From Rummeliibacillus pycnus_A (lineage in GTDB: Bacteria; Bacillota; Bacilli; Bacillales_A; Planococcaceae): a stretch of 64,000 nt of DNA. The position numbers and the translations under genes are program-made. The stretch covers positions 1,984,001 through 2,048,000 of the forward strand of contig NZ_CP132291.1 in NCBI RefSeq assembly GCF_044359855.1, given 5' to 3'. The notes under the pieces were generated by a model. It was given only the letters and a program-made list of their open reading frames with translations, ran no database searches and was not told the origin of the DNA. This document shows positions 8,400 through 16,875 of the stretch, piece by piece (position 1 is the stretch's first letter; the number at the start of each line of letters is the position of its first letter).

Positions 8400-8436
8400 A
8401 AAGAGCTACTTGCAAAATGCAAGTAGCTCTTTTTTA
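8400..8436 (+). terminator. Rho-independent terminator after small membrane protein gene
   Basis: The perfect 13-bp stem AAGAGCTACTTGC / GCAAGTAGCTCTT is followed by a run of six T. Confidence 0.9.
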
Positions 8437-8639
8437 AATTTCCCTCACAATTATTTAACATTCCTATAACATTCAATGCCTTTTCTACTATATTCTTTCC
8501 ATTATTTAATGTTTTATCTCAACTATCTATTCATTTTATTATGTAATGATTGTTATATACCATAAAATAACATACTTTAATAGAAAGATATAATTTATAC
8601 TTATATAACCTGAGGTATTTAGAGGAGGAATTTTTACGT

Positions 8640-9638
8640 ATGTTTTCGACAACAGCAATCGGAATCGATCTTGGCACAGCCAATACGTTAGTATATACAA
8701 AAAGTAAAGGAATTGTTTTAAATGAACCATCAGTTGTTGCGTTCAATATAAACACAAATGAAATCATCGCTACTGGATTAGAAGCAAAAGAAATGGTTGG
8801 TAAAACACCAGTATCTATTAAAGCAATTCGTCCATTAAAAGACGGCGTTATCGCGGACTTTAATATGACAACAGCAATGATTAAAGCCATGATGGAAAAA
8901 GCCTCAAAAAAAATGGGCACTTCCCTACGCAAGCCTAATGTGGTCGTATGTACACCATCTGGCGCGACTTCTGTAGAGCGTCTTGCTATTCAAGATGCGG
9001 TTAAACAATGCGGTGCAAAAGAAGTTTACTTAATCGATGAACCTGTCGCTGCTGCAATCGGTGCAGAACTCCCTGTCAGTGATCCAATAGCAAGCGTTAT
9101 CGTAGATATAGGTGGCGGTACAACAGAAGTCGGAATTATTTCTTTTGGAGGAATCGTTACTTCTAATACAATGAAACTTGGTGGCGACCACATGAATGAA
9201 GAAATTATTCAATTCGCTCGTAAAGCATTTAACGTATTAATCGGTGAACCTACTGCTGAGAGAATTAAACAAGAAATCGGCTATGCACTAATTGAACATT
9301 CATCAGAAACATTGGAAGTTCGTGGGCGTGATATTGTTACTGGTCTACCAAAAACAATTACAGTGTCTTCTCTTGAAATTCAGAATTGTTTAAAGGAAAG
9401 TCTATTATCTATTTTAGAATTGATTGGTAGAACATTAGAAACTTGCCCTCCAGAATTATCTGGTGATATCGTAGATCGTGGTGTAGTTCTAACTGGTGGT
9501 GGCTCTCTTTTAAAAGGTATGACAGAGTGGCTTTCAATTGAATTAGCGGTACCTGTACATTTAGCTACTGACCCACTGGAATCAGTAGCAGTAGGTACAG
9601 GAAAAGCATTAGATACAATTCATTTACTAAAAAAATAA
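8640..9638 (+). CDS. mreBH: MreB-family actin-like cell-shape protein, MreBH type
   Basis: A 332-residue cytoplasmic actin homologue that polymerises at the membrane and guides lateral wall synthesis. ATP-site motifs are present: IGIDLGTANTLVY (phosphate 1), DEPVAAAIGAEL, VDIGGGTTEVGII (phosphate 2) and GVVLTGGGSLLKGM (adenosine). Length and its single-gene setting, away from mreCD and minCD, fit MreBH rather than MreB; it lacks the neighbours that mark mbl. The start follows AGAGGAGG. Family is certain; the MreBH versus Mbl distinction is a judgement from context and length. Confidence 0.8.
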   Translation: MFSTTAIGIDLGTANTLVYTKSKGIVLNEPSVVAFNINTNEIIATGLEAKEMVGKTPVSIKAIRPLKDGVIADFNMTTAMIKAMMEKASKKMGTSLRKPNVVVCTPSGATSVERLAIQDAVKQCGAKEVYLIDEPVAAAIGAELPVSDPIASVIVDIGGGTTEVGIISFGGIVTSNTMKLGGDHMNEEIIQFARKAFNVLIGEPTAERIKQEIGYALIEHSSETLEVRGRDIVTGLPKTITVSSLEIQNCLKESLLSILELIGRTLETCPPELSGDIVDRGVVLTGGGSLLKGMTEWLSIELAVPVHLATDPLESVAVGTGKALDTIHLLKK

Positions 9639-9722
9639 AAAATTCAATATTTGCTTTTGGGGATAGTTATCTTACAATTAGTAATGTAAGGAAAGGGGAA
9701 TTGGGAAAGGAGAAGTGATAGC

Positions 9723-10283
9723 GTGTCTATAATAAATGATATTCTTACATTCAATGAATCCTTTGTGGATGAAAAAAAATATGAACCTTACATTACTAGT
9801 AAATATCCTGATAAACGTTTTGTAATTTTAACTTGTATGGATACCCGTCTTGTCGAATTACTACCTAAGGCCATGAATCTTCGTAATGGTGATGTGAAAA
9901 TGATCAAGAGTGCTGGTGCAATTTTAAACCATCCATTCGGAGGAATTATGCGAAGTTTACTTGTCGCAATTTATGAGCTACAAGCAGATGAAGTTTTTGT
10001 AGTAGGTCACTACGACTGCGGTATGAGTGCAGTTGATCCGAATAAAATGCTGCAAAATATGGTAGAGCGTGGTATTAAACAAGAAACACTAGATGTACTT
10101 AATTATTCCGGAGTAGATTTAAATCAATGGTTACACGGTTTTGATGACGTACAATCTAATGTTCGTAATAGTGTTGAAATGATCAAAAACCATCCATTAG
10201 TATTAGACTCTATTCCTGTTCATGGTTTAGTTATTGACCCAAAAACAGGTCATTTAGATGTCGTAGTAGACGGTTCTAAATAA
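9723..10283 (+). CDS. Beta-class carbonic anhydrase (YtiB-like)
   Basis: A 186-residue beta-carbonic anhydrase, which hydrates CO2 to bicarbonate. Zinc ligands and catalytic dyad are visible: Cys38, Asp40 and Arg42 in TCMDTR, then His96 and Cys99 in VGHYDCGM. Length and sequence fit the YtiB group of Bacillus. The start is GTG, selected because AAAGGAG lies about 10 bases upstream. It appears to be a single-gene unit ending in a strong terminator. All metal ligands are intact, so activity is expected. Confidence 0.88.
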   Translation: MSIINDILTFNESFVDEKKYEPYITSKYPDKRFVILTCMDTRLVELLPKAMNLRNGDVKMIKSAGAILNHPFGGIMRSLLVAIYELQADEVFVVGHYDCGMSAVDPNKMLQNMVERGIKQETLDVLNYSGVDLNQWLHGFDDVQSNVRNSVEMIKNHPLVLDSIPVHGLVIDPKTGHLDVVVDGSK

Positions 10284-10313
10284 TGCAAGCTATTGTGCAC
10301 GGCTTGATGTAGC

Positions 10314-10354
10314 AAAAAGCGATTTTCTCAACTTACGAGAAAATCGCTTTTAAT
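10314..10354 (+). terminator. Terminator after beta-carbonic anhydrase gene
   Basis: A perfect 15-bp stem AAAAGCGATTTTCTC / GAGAAAATCGCTTTT with a short loop; U-tracts are on both sides, so it may also serve the converging gene. Confidence 0.85.
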
Positions 10355-10357
10355 TAT

Positions 10358-10420
10358 TTATCGACATATTTCCTGGGAAATTCGACAACTTTTCTCTACA
10401 TTCCATTGAAAAGTTTGCGA
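10358..10420. repeat. Short degenerate 21-nt-period repeat in convergent intergenic region
   Basis: TCGACA occurs at 10361 and again at 10382, exactly 21 bases apart, each preceded by a T/A-rich triplet (TTTA, AAAT). The following 21 bases have a looser fit. It lies between a terminator and the end of the converging acetyltransferase gene. Period and position match two other arrays in this window. Confidence 0.4.
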
Positions 10421-10458
10421 AAATTACTTTTCCATCTCCGCCAAGCGGCCTTTCCCTT

Positions 10459-11004
10459 TCAATAATCTTCCTCCATTAAGGCATATAAATAATGATCTTG
10501 CCATTTACCGTTAATATACAGTAACTTTCGTAATAATCCTTCTCTTATGAATCCTGCTTTCTCTAATACACGTACAGAAGCTACATTTTTGGGAGAAACA
10601 TATGCTTCTAAACGATGAATACATAAATCTTCAAAAGCAAATTTTGAAACGAGTGAAAGTGCATCGGAAACGATTCCCTTTCCAGTATGCGCTTCATCCA
10701 TTGAATAACCGACAAATGCACTTGAGAATGGTAGACGTCTAATAGAATATACTGAAATATGCCCAATGATTTCAGTCGTTCCAGAAGCAAAAATACCAAA
10801 ACTATACTCACGATTTGCATGCATCTGTCTAATAGATTCTTGAATTTTCTTCGTTTGTATTTTTTCCGTGTAATATTCAGGCGGATGTAATGGCTCATGA
10901 ATAGACCAGTATCGCATATTACGAGTAACCATTTCTGTATATGACATTACATCCGCTATTTCTAATGTACGTAAATAACAACGCTGCCCCTCTAAAAAAA
11001 CCAT
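10459..11004 (-). CDS. GNAT N-acetyltransferase, RimJ/RimL type
   Basis: About 181 residues of the GNAT superfamily, transferring acetyl from acetyl-CoA to an amine, possibly a protein N-terminus. The RimJ/RimL pattern is clear: FLEGQRCYLRTLE near the start, the acetyl-CoA loop region DEAHTGKGIVSDALS, and the typical ending NVASVRVLEKAGFIREGLLRK. The frame extends 10 residues further upstream, but that region has no ribosome site, whereas a purine-rich AAAGGGTGGG precedes the ATG at 11004. The substrate is unknown. Confidence 0.8.
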   Translation of the reverse strand: MVFLEGQRCYLRTLEIADVMSYTEMVTRNMRYWSIHEPLHPPEYYTEKIQTKKIQESIRQMHANREYSFGIFASGTTEIIGHISVYSIRRLPFSSAFVGYSMDEAHTGKGIVSDALSLVSKFAFEDLCIHRLEAYVSPKNVASVRVLEKAGFIREGLLRKLLYINGKWQDHYLYALMEEDY

Positions 11005-11080
11005 ACTAACCATACCCACCCTTTGTGATAGCATTGTGAAGCTATTTGAGTTACTTCATACAGCTATATGATGTTTATTA

Positions 11081-11851
11081 TTACACTTCTTGTGTTATAG
11101 CCTCAGCAGGATCTGTAACTTGTAAACCGCGACGTTCACATTCTTTTTTTACATGTTTAATCGTTTCCTTTAACACTTGAATACGCGCATATTTTTTATC
11201 ATTGCCTTCTATTAAGATCCAAGGTGCATTTTTTTTATCTGTTTTGTCAAACATATCATTAGCTGCTTCAATATAAAGTGGCCATTTATCACGATTACGC
11301 CAATCTTCATCTGTCAGTTTCCACATTTTATATGGATCCTCTTGACGTTCTTTAAATCGATTTAACTGTTCCTCATTTGAAACATGAATCCAAAACTTCA
11401 TCAGGATGAAATGATCATCCGTTAATAATTTCTCGAATTGATTGATTTCTTCGTAAGCACGTCCCCATTCAACCTTAGAAGCAAATCCCTCAATACGTTC
11501 TACAAGAACCCTTCCATACCATGTGCGGTCAAAAATTCCGATTTGACCACGAGCAGGAAGTTGTCTCCAAAAACGATATAAATGATTATATTTTAATTCA
11601 TCTTGAGTTGGTGCAGCAATTGGATGTACCACATATCCACGTGGATCTAAACGTTGCGTTAAACGTTTAATAGCTCCACCTTTTCCCGCTGCATCCATAC
11701 CTTCAAATCCAATGATTAAGCCAATATTATGATTAAATAAAAATTGTTGAATGTTGAGCATTTCGAATTGTAGCTCTTTTAGCTCTTTTTTGTAGGAAAT
11801 CTTTTCATCTAACTGTTGATCTAAATTCATATTTTCTATGTGCTTGGTCAT
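11081..11851 (-). CDS. ppk2: Polyphosphate kinase 2 family protein
   Basis: A 256-residue PPK2-family phosphotransferase, which moves phosphate between inorganic polyphosphate and nucleotides. It carries the Walker A-type GMDAAGKGGAIKRL, the lid/DR motif FDRTWYGRVLVER, and RYRFW-like and WILIEGNDKKYARI segments. The single-domain length fits the group that phosphorylates nucleoside mono- or diphosphates. An in-frame ATG nine codons upstream is rejected because AAAGGGAGAAG lies just before the ATG at 11851. It is monocistronic. Nucleotide preference cannot be read from sequence alone. Confidence 0.85.
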   Translation of the reverse strand: MTKHIENMNLDQQLDEKISYKKELKELQFEMLNIQQFLFNHNIGLIIGFEGMDAAGKGGAIKRLTQRLDPRGYVVHPIAAPTQDELKYNHLYRFWRQLPARGQIGIFDRTWYGRVLVERIEGFASKVEWGRAYEEINQFEKLLTDDHFILMKFWIHVSNEEQLNRFKERQEDPYKMWKLTDEDWRNRDKWPLYIEAANDMFDKTDKKNAPWILIEGNDKKYARIQVLKETIKHVKKECERRGLQVTDPAEAITQEV

Positions 11852-12040
11852 CTTTATCTTCTCCCTTTTTTCTTCCATATTACTATATTACTGCAAAGTT
11901 CACTAAAATGGTATTTGTTGTTGGAGCAAAACGATTGTATACTTAAGAATGACTGATTTTATATAATGATTTTAGTTTTTAACAACTTGTAATCGATCAT
12001 TAGATTTGTTTAGAAATCTAATCTAAAGGAGGAGATTTTA

Positions 12041-12769
12041 TTGGGCAGACTGTTAGTCGTTACAATTGTTTACATCGCAATGATTGTATTTAGCACAGCT
12101 GCTAATATAATTCCACTAAATGGTCATACAACAAGTGAAATCTCCAACAGCTATACTGTCCTATTTAGTCCAGCAGGGTATGTTTATATTATTAGGGTAT
12201 TTATTTATATTATTTTGGCTTATTGGATTTATCTATTATGGAAAAATCCCCATAGTGAATATCATATTAGTTTAACGCAAATAGTCTTATTTGTAGCAAG
12301 TTCGATATTTAATATGTTATGGATTTACTTGTGGCATTATGAATATTTCACATGGTCAATTGTGGCAATCATTTTTATGCTCCTGTCATTAACAGGTTTG
12401 TATTTTACATATCCTGCTTGGCATCGTTCATGGGGCGGACGATTACCAATTTCGATGTATCTTGCTTGGGTTAGTATTGTAACTTTTATGAATATTGCCT
12501 TTCTATTTACTCATAATCATTGGAACGTCTTAGGGCTTAGTGATCCACTATGGGCCGTTATTATGCTTACATGTGGAACAGCGATTGCATTGCATATACG
12601 ATTCCATTACGATGATATACTATTCCCTATCGTTTATATTTGGGCTTATATTGGAATTGCATTTAAAAATGGCTTTGAAGAATTGCTTGTTACGACTGCT
12701 GCTCTGTTCTTAAGTGGTGTATTAGTGGTCGGTATTATTTTTATTAAAAAACAAAAGCCCTCTGAATAA
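12041..12769 (+). CDS. TspO/MBR-like tryptophan-rich integral membrane protein
   Basis: A 242-residue protein with about eight hydrophobic segments and many tryptophans. The N-terminal pattern NIIPLNGHTTSEIS ... FSPAGYVYIIR and the FNMLWIYLWHYEYF segment match the longer TspO/MBR-like proteins of Bacillales rather than the 160-residue classical TspO. Family members bind tetrapyrroles or steroids; the role of this long form is not established. The start is TTG, directly behind AAAGGAGGAG. It is monocistronic with its own terminator. Confidence 0.6.
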   Translation: MGRLLVVTIVYIAMIVFSTAANIIPLNGHTTSEISNSYTVLFSPAGYVYIIRVFIYIILAYWIYLLWKNPHSEYHISLTQIVLFVASSIFNMLWIYLWHYEYFTWSIVAIIFMLLSLTGLYFTYPAWHRSWGGRLPISMYLAWVSIVTFMNIAFLFTHNHWNVLGLSDPLWAVIMLTCGTAIALHIRFHYDDILFPIVYIWAYIGIAFKNGFEELLVTTAALFLSGVLVVGIIFIKKQKPSE

Positions 12770-12790
12770 GTACGTTCAGAGAGCTTCCCG

Positions 12791-12819
12791 CACCCTGCTA
12801 ATTAGCAGGGTGTTTTTTA
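12791..12819 (+). terminator. Terminator after TspO-like gene
   Basis: CACCCTGCT / AGCAGGGTG with a tetraloop followed by TTTTTT; it overlaps the last codons of the converging map gene. Confidence 0.88.
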
Positions 12820-13569
12820 ATCAATTTTTGTTGTAATAATTGGTTCACCATTTGTTACAATGATTGTATGTTCAAGTTGTGCTACAAGTGATTTATCTGG
12901 AGTGATAAAAGTCCACCCATCACCTGCTTCTACAATGTGTTCTGCTTTTTGTGAGATAAATGGTTCTACAGCTAAAACCATTCCTTCTTTAAGAATTGTA
13001 CGTTCCCAGGCATCAAAATAATTTAACACGTATTGTGGTTCTTCATGTAGTGAACGGCCAACACCATGTCCAGTTAAGTTCATAATCACCGCTAAGCCAT
13101 GATCATGTGCTTCACGTTCTACAGCTTTACCGATTTGGTTTAGACGAGAACCTGCTTTTACTTTTGTCATCGCACGATCAAATGCACTTTGAGCGACGTT
13201 ACAGATTTTTTGAACTTCCGGTAAATCAACTTCTCCTACGATAAATGAAATACCCGTATCTGCATAATAACCGTCAACATGACCTGATACATCAATATTA
13301 ATCAAGTCACCGGCTTTTAGTTTATGATGATTTGGGATACCATGTGCAACTTGTTCATTTACACTGATACAAGTGTATCCTGGAAAATCATATTCTGCTT
13401 TAGGTCCTGATACAGCACCTTTTTCTTCAAATAGGCGACCAGCTAGGTCATCTAATTCTTTTGTAGTTACACCTGGTTTTGTTGCGGCTTTCATTGCATC
13501 TCGAATTTCAGCCATTGCACGACCAGCTTTCAATAAAGCATCTATTTCTGCTTGCGTTTTTGCAATCAT
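12817..13569 (-). CDS. map: Type I methionine aminopeptidase
   Basis: A 250-residue type I methionine aminopeptidase that removes initiator methionine from new proteins. The five metal ligands fall in expected motifs: the two aspartates in INIDVSGHVDGYYADTGIS, His in NLTGHGVGRSLHEEP, Glu in VLAVEPFIS and Glu in QLEHTIIV. The start follows AAGGGAT. It is not in the ribosomal-protein cluster where most Bacillales keep their main map gene, so it may be a second, stand-alone copy comparable to Bacillus subtilis mapB (yflG); this is inference. Confidence 0.9.
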   Translation of the reverse strand: MIAKTQAEIDALLKAGRAMAEIRDAMKAATKPGVTTKELDDLAGRLFEEKGAVSGPKAEYDFPGYTCISVNEQVAHGIPNHHKLKAGDLINIDVSGHVDGYYADTGISFIVGEVDLPEVQKICNVAQSAFDRAMTKVKAGSRLNQIGKAVEREAHDHGLAVIMNLTGHGVGRSLHEEPQYVLNYFDAWERTILKEGMVLAVEPFISQKAEHIVEAGDGWTFITPDKSLVAQLEHTIIVTNGEPIITTKID

Positions 13570-13773
13570 TTCTAACGATCCCTTCTAATTAAATATCTAC
13601 ACTTAACTATACCACAATTTTACGTTAAGCCGTTCTTATAAAACCTTTGCTTACGGATTCTATTGCTATCATATTATACTTTTTGGAAATGTTTACGATT
13701 ACCATATTATTTAGAAATTTAATAATACACTTATGACTTTGTGACTCAGATTTATTCTTGAAAAAATTTAATG

Positions 13774-13811
13774 AAAAAGCCTAGCCCCATATTTTGGTGG
13801 CTAGACTTTTA
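13774..13811 (-). terminator. Terminator after thiT
   Basis: On the minus strand AGTCTAGCC ... GGCTAGGCT (one G-U pair) is followed by TTTTTC. It lies immediately after the thiT stop codon. Confidence 0.8.
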
Positions 13812-13814
13812 GTT

Positions 13815-14375
13815 CTATCGTTTTTGTTCCAATAATCGAGGTGCAGATGTAAATAGTAGTGCTGCAACAATAATCGTTAAAATGATTGCAGGAATCATAT
13901 ATGAACCGTTATAGATAATGGAATACCAATAGACATTTTGTTTGCCAGCATACTCTGCAAAAAAGACAATACCTGATACAGTATGTGCAATATAACGTAA
14001 CATTCCCCCGATAAATGTTCCAATTGAAATATATAATACCATTTGCTTTTTGCTTTCCTTTTTGCTCGCATTGATTATTTTATTTCTCATCACTCCTGCT
14101 AAACCAACTGCTGTAAAGGCAAAGAAATAATCAATAAAACCTTGTAGAGGTGTAAAAATATAGCCCCCCATTATTGCTTGTAACCCTCCCACTAGAAGCC
14201 CTGTTATAAGACCTGCTATTGTGCCCCAACGAAATGCCATCAACACAATTGGCACCATTACAAGGCTAATGGAACCACCTTGTGGCCATAGTTTAAAGGA
14301 TACTTGGTCTAAAACTAGACCGATCGCTGCAAAAACAGCAATCTCAACCATCATTAATAATCGTTTGTTGTTCAA
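13815..14375 (-). CDS. thiT: Energy-coupling-factor thiamine transporter S component ThiT
   Basis: A 186-residue protein with about six membrane segments, the substrate-binding S component that takes up thiamine together with the shared EcfAA'T module (not in this window). ThiT-type features are LVLDQVSFKLWPQGGSISL near the start, GFIDYFFAFTAVGLAG, and GMLRYIAHTVSGIVFF. A TPP riboswitch with its own terminator lies just upstream on the same strand, which independently supports thiamine as the substrate. It is a single-gene unit closed by a terminator. Confidence 0.93.
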   Translation of the reverse strand: MNNKRLLMMVEIAVFAAIGLVLDQVSFKLWPQGGSISLVMVPIVLMAFRWGTIAGLITGLLVGGLQAIMGGYIFTPLQGFIDYFFAFTAVGLAGVMRNKIINASKKESKKQMVLYISIGTFIGGMLRYIAHTVSGIVFFAEYAGKQNVYWYSIIYNGSYMIPAIILTIIVAALLFTSAPRLLEQKR

Positions 14376-14458
14376 TTTTCAAATCCTCCTTAGTTCCGAT
14401 GTAGATCACATAAGCCCAAAGCCTATTCTAGAAAACTTACCGTTAGAGATTTCACCAT

Positions 14459-14491
14459 AAAAAAACGACATCAGGATAGCCCTGACATCGA
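14459..14491 (-). terminator. Intrinsic terminator of the TPP riboswitch expression platform
   Basis: On the minus strand CGATGTCAGG / CCTGATGTCG with loop GCTAT is followed by seven T. It lies between the TPP aptamer and the thiT start, so TPP binding is expected to allow its formation and stop transcription. Confidence 0.9.
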
Positions 14492-14505
14492 TATAAGTCG
14501 GTTTC

Positions 14506-14602
14506 TATCCACATTCCTACGCAAGTATTAACTCACAGGTTCAAAGGGTTAGAACTTCGGGTTCACTCTCAGCCGTCCATTACGGCTCCCCTTGTGGTCG
14601 AT
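14506..14602 (-). promoter_or_regulatory. TPP (thiamine pyrophosphate) riboswitch aptamer
   Basis: Read on the minus strand, the region carries the conserved THI-box elements in order: ACAAGGGGAGC, GGCTGAGAGTGAACCC, CCCTTTGAACCTG, and AATACTTGCGTAGGAATGTGG-like 3' strand closing helix P1. The CTGAGA and ACTTGCGTAGG motifs form the pyrimidine- and pyrophosphate-binding pockets. It controls thiT by transcription termination. Confidence 0.95.
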
Positions 14603-14882
14603 ACATCATTAAATTTTATTGAACACATTTATTTTACTTAACTAAATATCGTATTTCAATGTTAATTATCCAAAAATTAGATAATTAGTTTATATGTAAA
14701 AAGGTATTACGTTTTAATATTCGGCACATTAAAGATGAGAAGAAATACTTTAAGGGATTGATTTTAAAAATTTTACTATGATTAATGTTTAAATATTGAT
14801 TTAAAACGATAAAATAAATTAAGTATAACTCGAATCTTTTGCCCATTATTATACGTATGTATAGTAAATGGAGGTGTCAATA

Positions 14883-15239
14883 TTGGATAATAATCGCGTA
14901 CTGTCATCCCTTTGTTATTTCAGTATATTTTTTGCCGGATTTATATTACCATTAATCGTCTATTTTGTATCTACAGATCAAGATGTAAAAAGGCATGCAA
15001 AACGTGCATTTATCTCTCATCTACTGCTAATTATTCCTACTATTTTTGGAGTAATATTATTTATTGCTACCATAGCAGCAAGTCCTTTCAGCTATGAAAT
15101 GAACATTATGAATGAGTCATCTGGTAACGGTACATTCTTAGTAATTTTATGGTTTGTTTTTGTGATTGTAGAAGTAGTAATATCACTTGTAGTTTTTATT
15201 TGGAATGTTATTCAAGGAATTAAAGTACTTAGAGCTTAA
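14883..15239 (+). CDS. DUF4870-like small integral membrane protein
   Basis: About 118 residues with three hydrophobic segments and the LCYFSIFFAGFILPLIVYF start and VKRHAKRAFISHLL middle typical of DUF4870 (Tic20-like) proteins; function unknown. An ATG at 14868 exists, but its codons contain the ribosome site GGAGGTG, which is correctly spaced for the TTG at 14883, so TTG is taken as the start. A very small basic ORF follows 60 bases downstream and may share the transcript. Confidence 0.65.
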   Translation: MDNNRVLSSLCYFSIFFAGFILPLIVYFVSTDQDVKRHAKRAFISHLLLIIPTIFGVILFIATIAASPFSYEMNIMNESSGNGTFLVILWFVFVIVEVVISLVVFIWNVIQGIKVLRA

Positions 15240-15299
15240 GCGTTCAATTTTATGGGTATAGTATGAAATAGAAAAATTTCTGGAATGGAGTGCTACTAT

Positions 15300-15410
15300 A
15301 TGCAAGTAAGAAAAGTTGTAAAAGCAGCTATTAAGCTAGCTCCAATTGTTTATCCAATCATCATAAAAGCAATTGATTCTAAAAAGAAGAAGACTCCTAT
15401 AAAGAAATAA
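15300..15410 (+). CDS. Short basic peptide ORF, 36 residues
   Basis: Encodes 36 residues beginning MQVRKVVKAAIKLAPIVYPI and ending in a lysine-rich tail. A weak ribosome site (TGGAG) lies upstream and a good terminator starts 11 bases after the stop. Short amphipathic proteins of this shape occur widely in Bacillales without a known role. Real expression is probable but not proven. Confidence 0.45.
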   Translation: MQVRKVVKAAIKLAPIVYPIIIKAIDSKKKKTPIKK

Positions 15411-15420
15411 TTTGATGATA

Positions 15421-15458
15421 AATCGCCCTGGGGTTTAATCCCTACGGCGATTTTTTTG
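15421..15458 (+). terminator. Terminator after the DUF4870-like transcription unit
   Basis: AATCGCC ... GGCGATT with an inner GGG/CCC pairing, followed by seven T. Confidence 0.85.
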
Positions 15459-15541
15459 TTTTTAGTACCACTTAGAGTTTCTTTAGCGCCAATCAGACAT
15501 TCTTTGGCACCAATCAGTGTTATTCTCATAATCAGTTGATA
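15459..15541. repeat. Degenerate tandem repeat with 21-nt period
   Basis: Units begin at about 15459, 15480 and 15501, with a fourth degenerate unit after 15522. The two best, at 15479-15499 and 15500-15520, agree at 16 of 21 positions (shared TTCTTT, CCAATCAG). The array is enclosed by terminators of the two converging genes and has no coding potential. Confidence 0.6.
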
Positions 15542-15579
15542 AGATTCCTCTGCTTTCAGTCAAATTAACTTTAAAAAAT

Positions 15580-15614
15580 AAAAACTCCACTCATTTCATT
15601 GTGAGCGGAGTTTT
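15580..15614 (-). terminator. Terminator after M29 aminopeptidase copy 2
   Basis: AAAACTCCACTCA ... TGAGCGGAGTTTT hairpin just beyond the minus-strand stop codon, with a T-rich tract following on that strand. Confidence 0.8.
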
Positions 15615-15624
15615 AGATTGTTAT

Positions 15625-16857
15625 TTAAAATGCCCAACTACCTTTACGGAAGATTGGTTCTACTGTTCCATCTGGCAAGATACCATCTATGTCCATTTCG
15701 CCACTACCGACCATGAAGTCTTCGTGTGTAATGGATGTGTTGATGCCTTTTTCTTCAAGTTGTTCTCTTGTAAGTGTGCTGCCACCTTCGTAGCATGTTG
15801 GGTACGCTTCTCCAATTGCTAAGTGATTGGATGCATTTTCATCGAACAAAGTATTGTAATATAAAACATTAGAAGCTGAAATTGGTGATTCGTGCGGTAC
15901 TAATGCTACTTCACCAAGATATTGAGACCCTTCATCAGCTTTTGTTAGTTCTTGCAGTAATTCTGCACCTACACCTGCTTCCGTTTGAACAATTTTGCCA
16001 TTCTCGAATGTGATTTTGAATTGATCAATAATATTACCTTGGAATACCAATGGTTTTGTATTTGAAACATAACCATTTACGCCATATTTTGAAGGCATTG
16101 TATAAACTTCTTCAGTAGGCATATTCGCAACAAATGAATTACCATCTGGAGTATAGCTAGCACCTGTACACCAGATGTGCTTATCTGGTAATTCGATTGT
16201 TAGGTCTGTGCCTGGTGCTGTGTAATGTAATTTTGCATAGCGTTTTTTGTTTAGTAGGTCAGCACGTGCATCTAAGTTTTTCAAATGTTGTTCCCAGTTA
16301 TCAATGACATTCCCTTCACCGATATGTACTGTTTTGAAGATGGCTTCCCATAATGCTAATACTTGTTCTTCTTCTTTCAAATTAGGGAATACTTTCGCAG
16401 CCCATTTTTTTGAAGGAACCGCAATGATTGACCATGCAATTTTATCGTTCATAACAGCATCGCGATAATTTTCTAAAGCTTTTCCAGATGCCTTTTGATG
16501 AGCGGATAATTTTTCTACAGGAACACCTGTTAAATTATCTGGATCTGCAGCATCAATCCATAGTAATGCACCTTTACGTTCGATAAGTTCATCTCGTTGT
16601 TCGCTAATCCAGCGGGGGAATTTTGCAAATTCATCGTCTGGTGCATGATCAAAATAAGCACGATTGATTACATCATCAGAGAAATTTACTGTTACACGAG
16701 CAGCGCCTGCTTCATATGCTTTTTTTACGACTAGACGTGTGAATTCAATAGTATCTGTCGTTGTATTGATCAATAAAGTTTGACCTTTTTGCATATTAGC
16801 TCCAACTTTTACTGCTAACTCAGCAAATTGTTCTAGCTTTTCTTTAAATGTCATCAT
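15625..16857 (-). CDS. M29 family metallo-aminopeptidase (AmpS type), copy 2
   Basis: A 410-residue M29 aminopeptidase with the same layout as the copy at 6.8-8.1 kb: MTFKEKLEQFAELAVKVGAN, LHYTAPGTDLTIELPDKHIW, MPTEEVYTMPSKYGVNGYVS, GEVALVPHESPISASNVLYY, NTLFDENASNHLAIGEAYP and HEDFMVGSGEMDIDG. It probably cleaves N-terminal residues from peptides in the cytoplasm. It starts 18 bases after the helicase gene, so the two likely share an mRNA, and it ends in a terminator. Two adjacent ATG codons are possible starts; GAGGT is placed for either. Confidence 0.88.
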   Translation of the reverse strand: MMTFKEKLEQFAELAVKVGANMQKGQTLLINTTTDTIEFTRLVVKKAYEAGAARVTVNFSDDVINRAYFDHAPDDEFAKFPRWISEQRDELIERKGALLWIDAADPDNLTGVPVEKLSAHQKASGKALENYRDAVMNDKIAWSIIAVPSKKWAAKVFPNLKEEEQVLALWEAIFKTVHIGEGNVIDNWEQHLKNLDARADLLNKKRYAKLHYTAPGTDLTIELPDKHIWCTGASYTPDGNSFVANMPTEEVYTMPSKYGVNGYVSNTKPLVFQGNIIDQFKITFENGKIVQTEAGVGAELLQELTKADEGSQYLGEVALVPHESPISASNVLYYNTLFDENASNHLAIGEAYPTCYEGGSTLTREQLEEKGINTSITHEDFMVGSGEMDIDGILPDGTVEPIFRKGSWAF

Positions 16858-16875
16858 TAATTACCTCGCTTCTTA

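Noticed and set aside
12817..13569. Housekeeping map gene of the ribosomal operon
   Set aside because: No adk, secY, infA or rpsM neighbours; more likely a stand-alone second copy, although the enzyme itself is clear.
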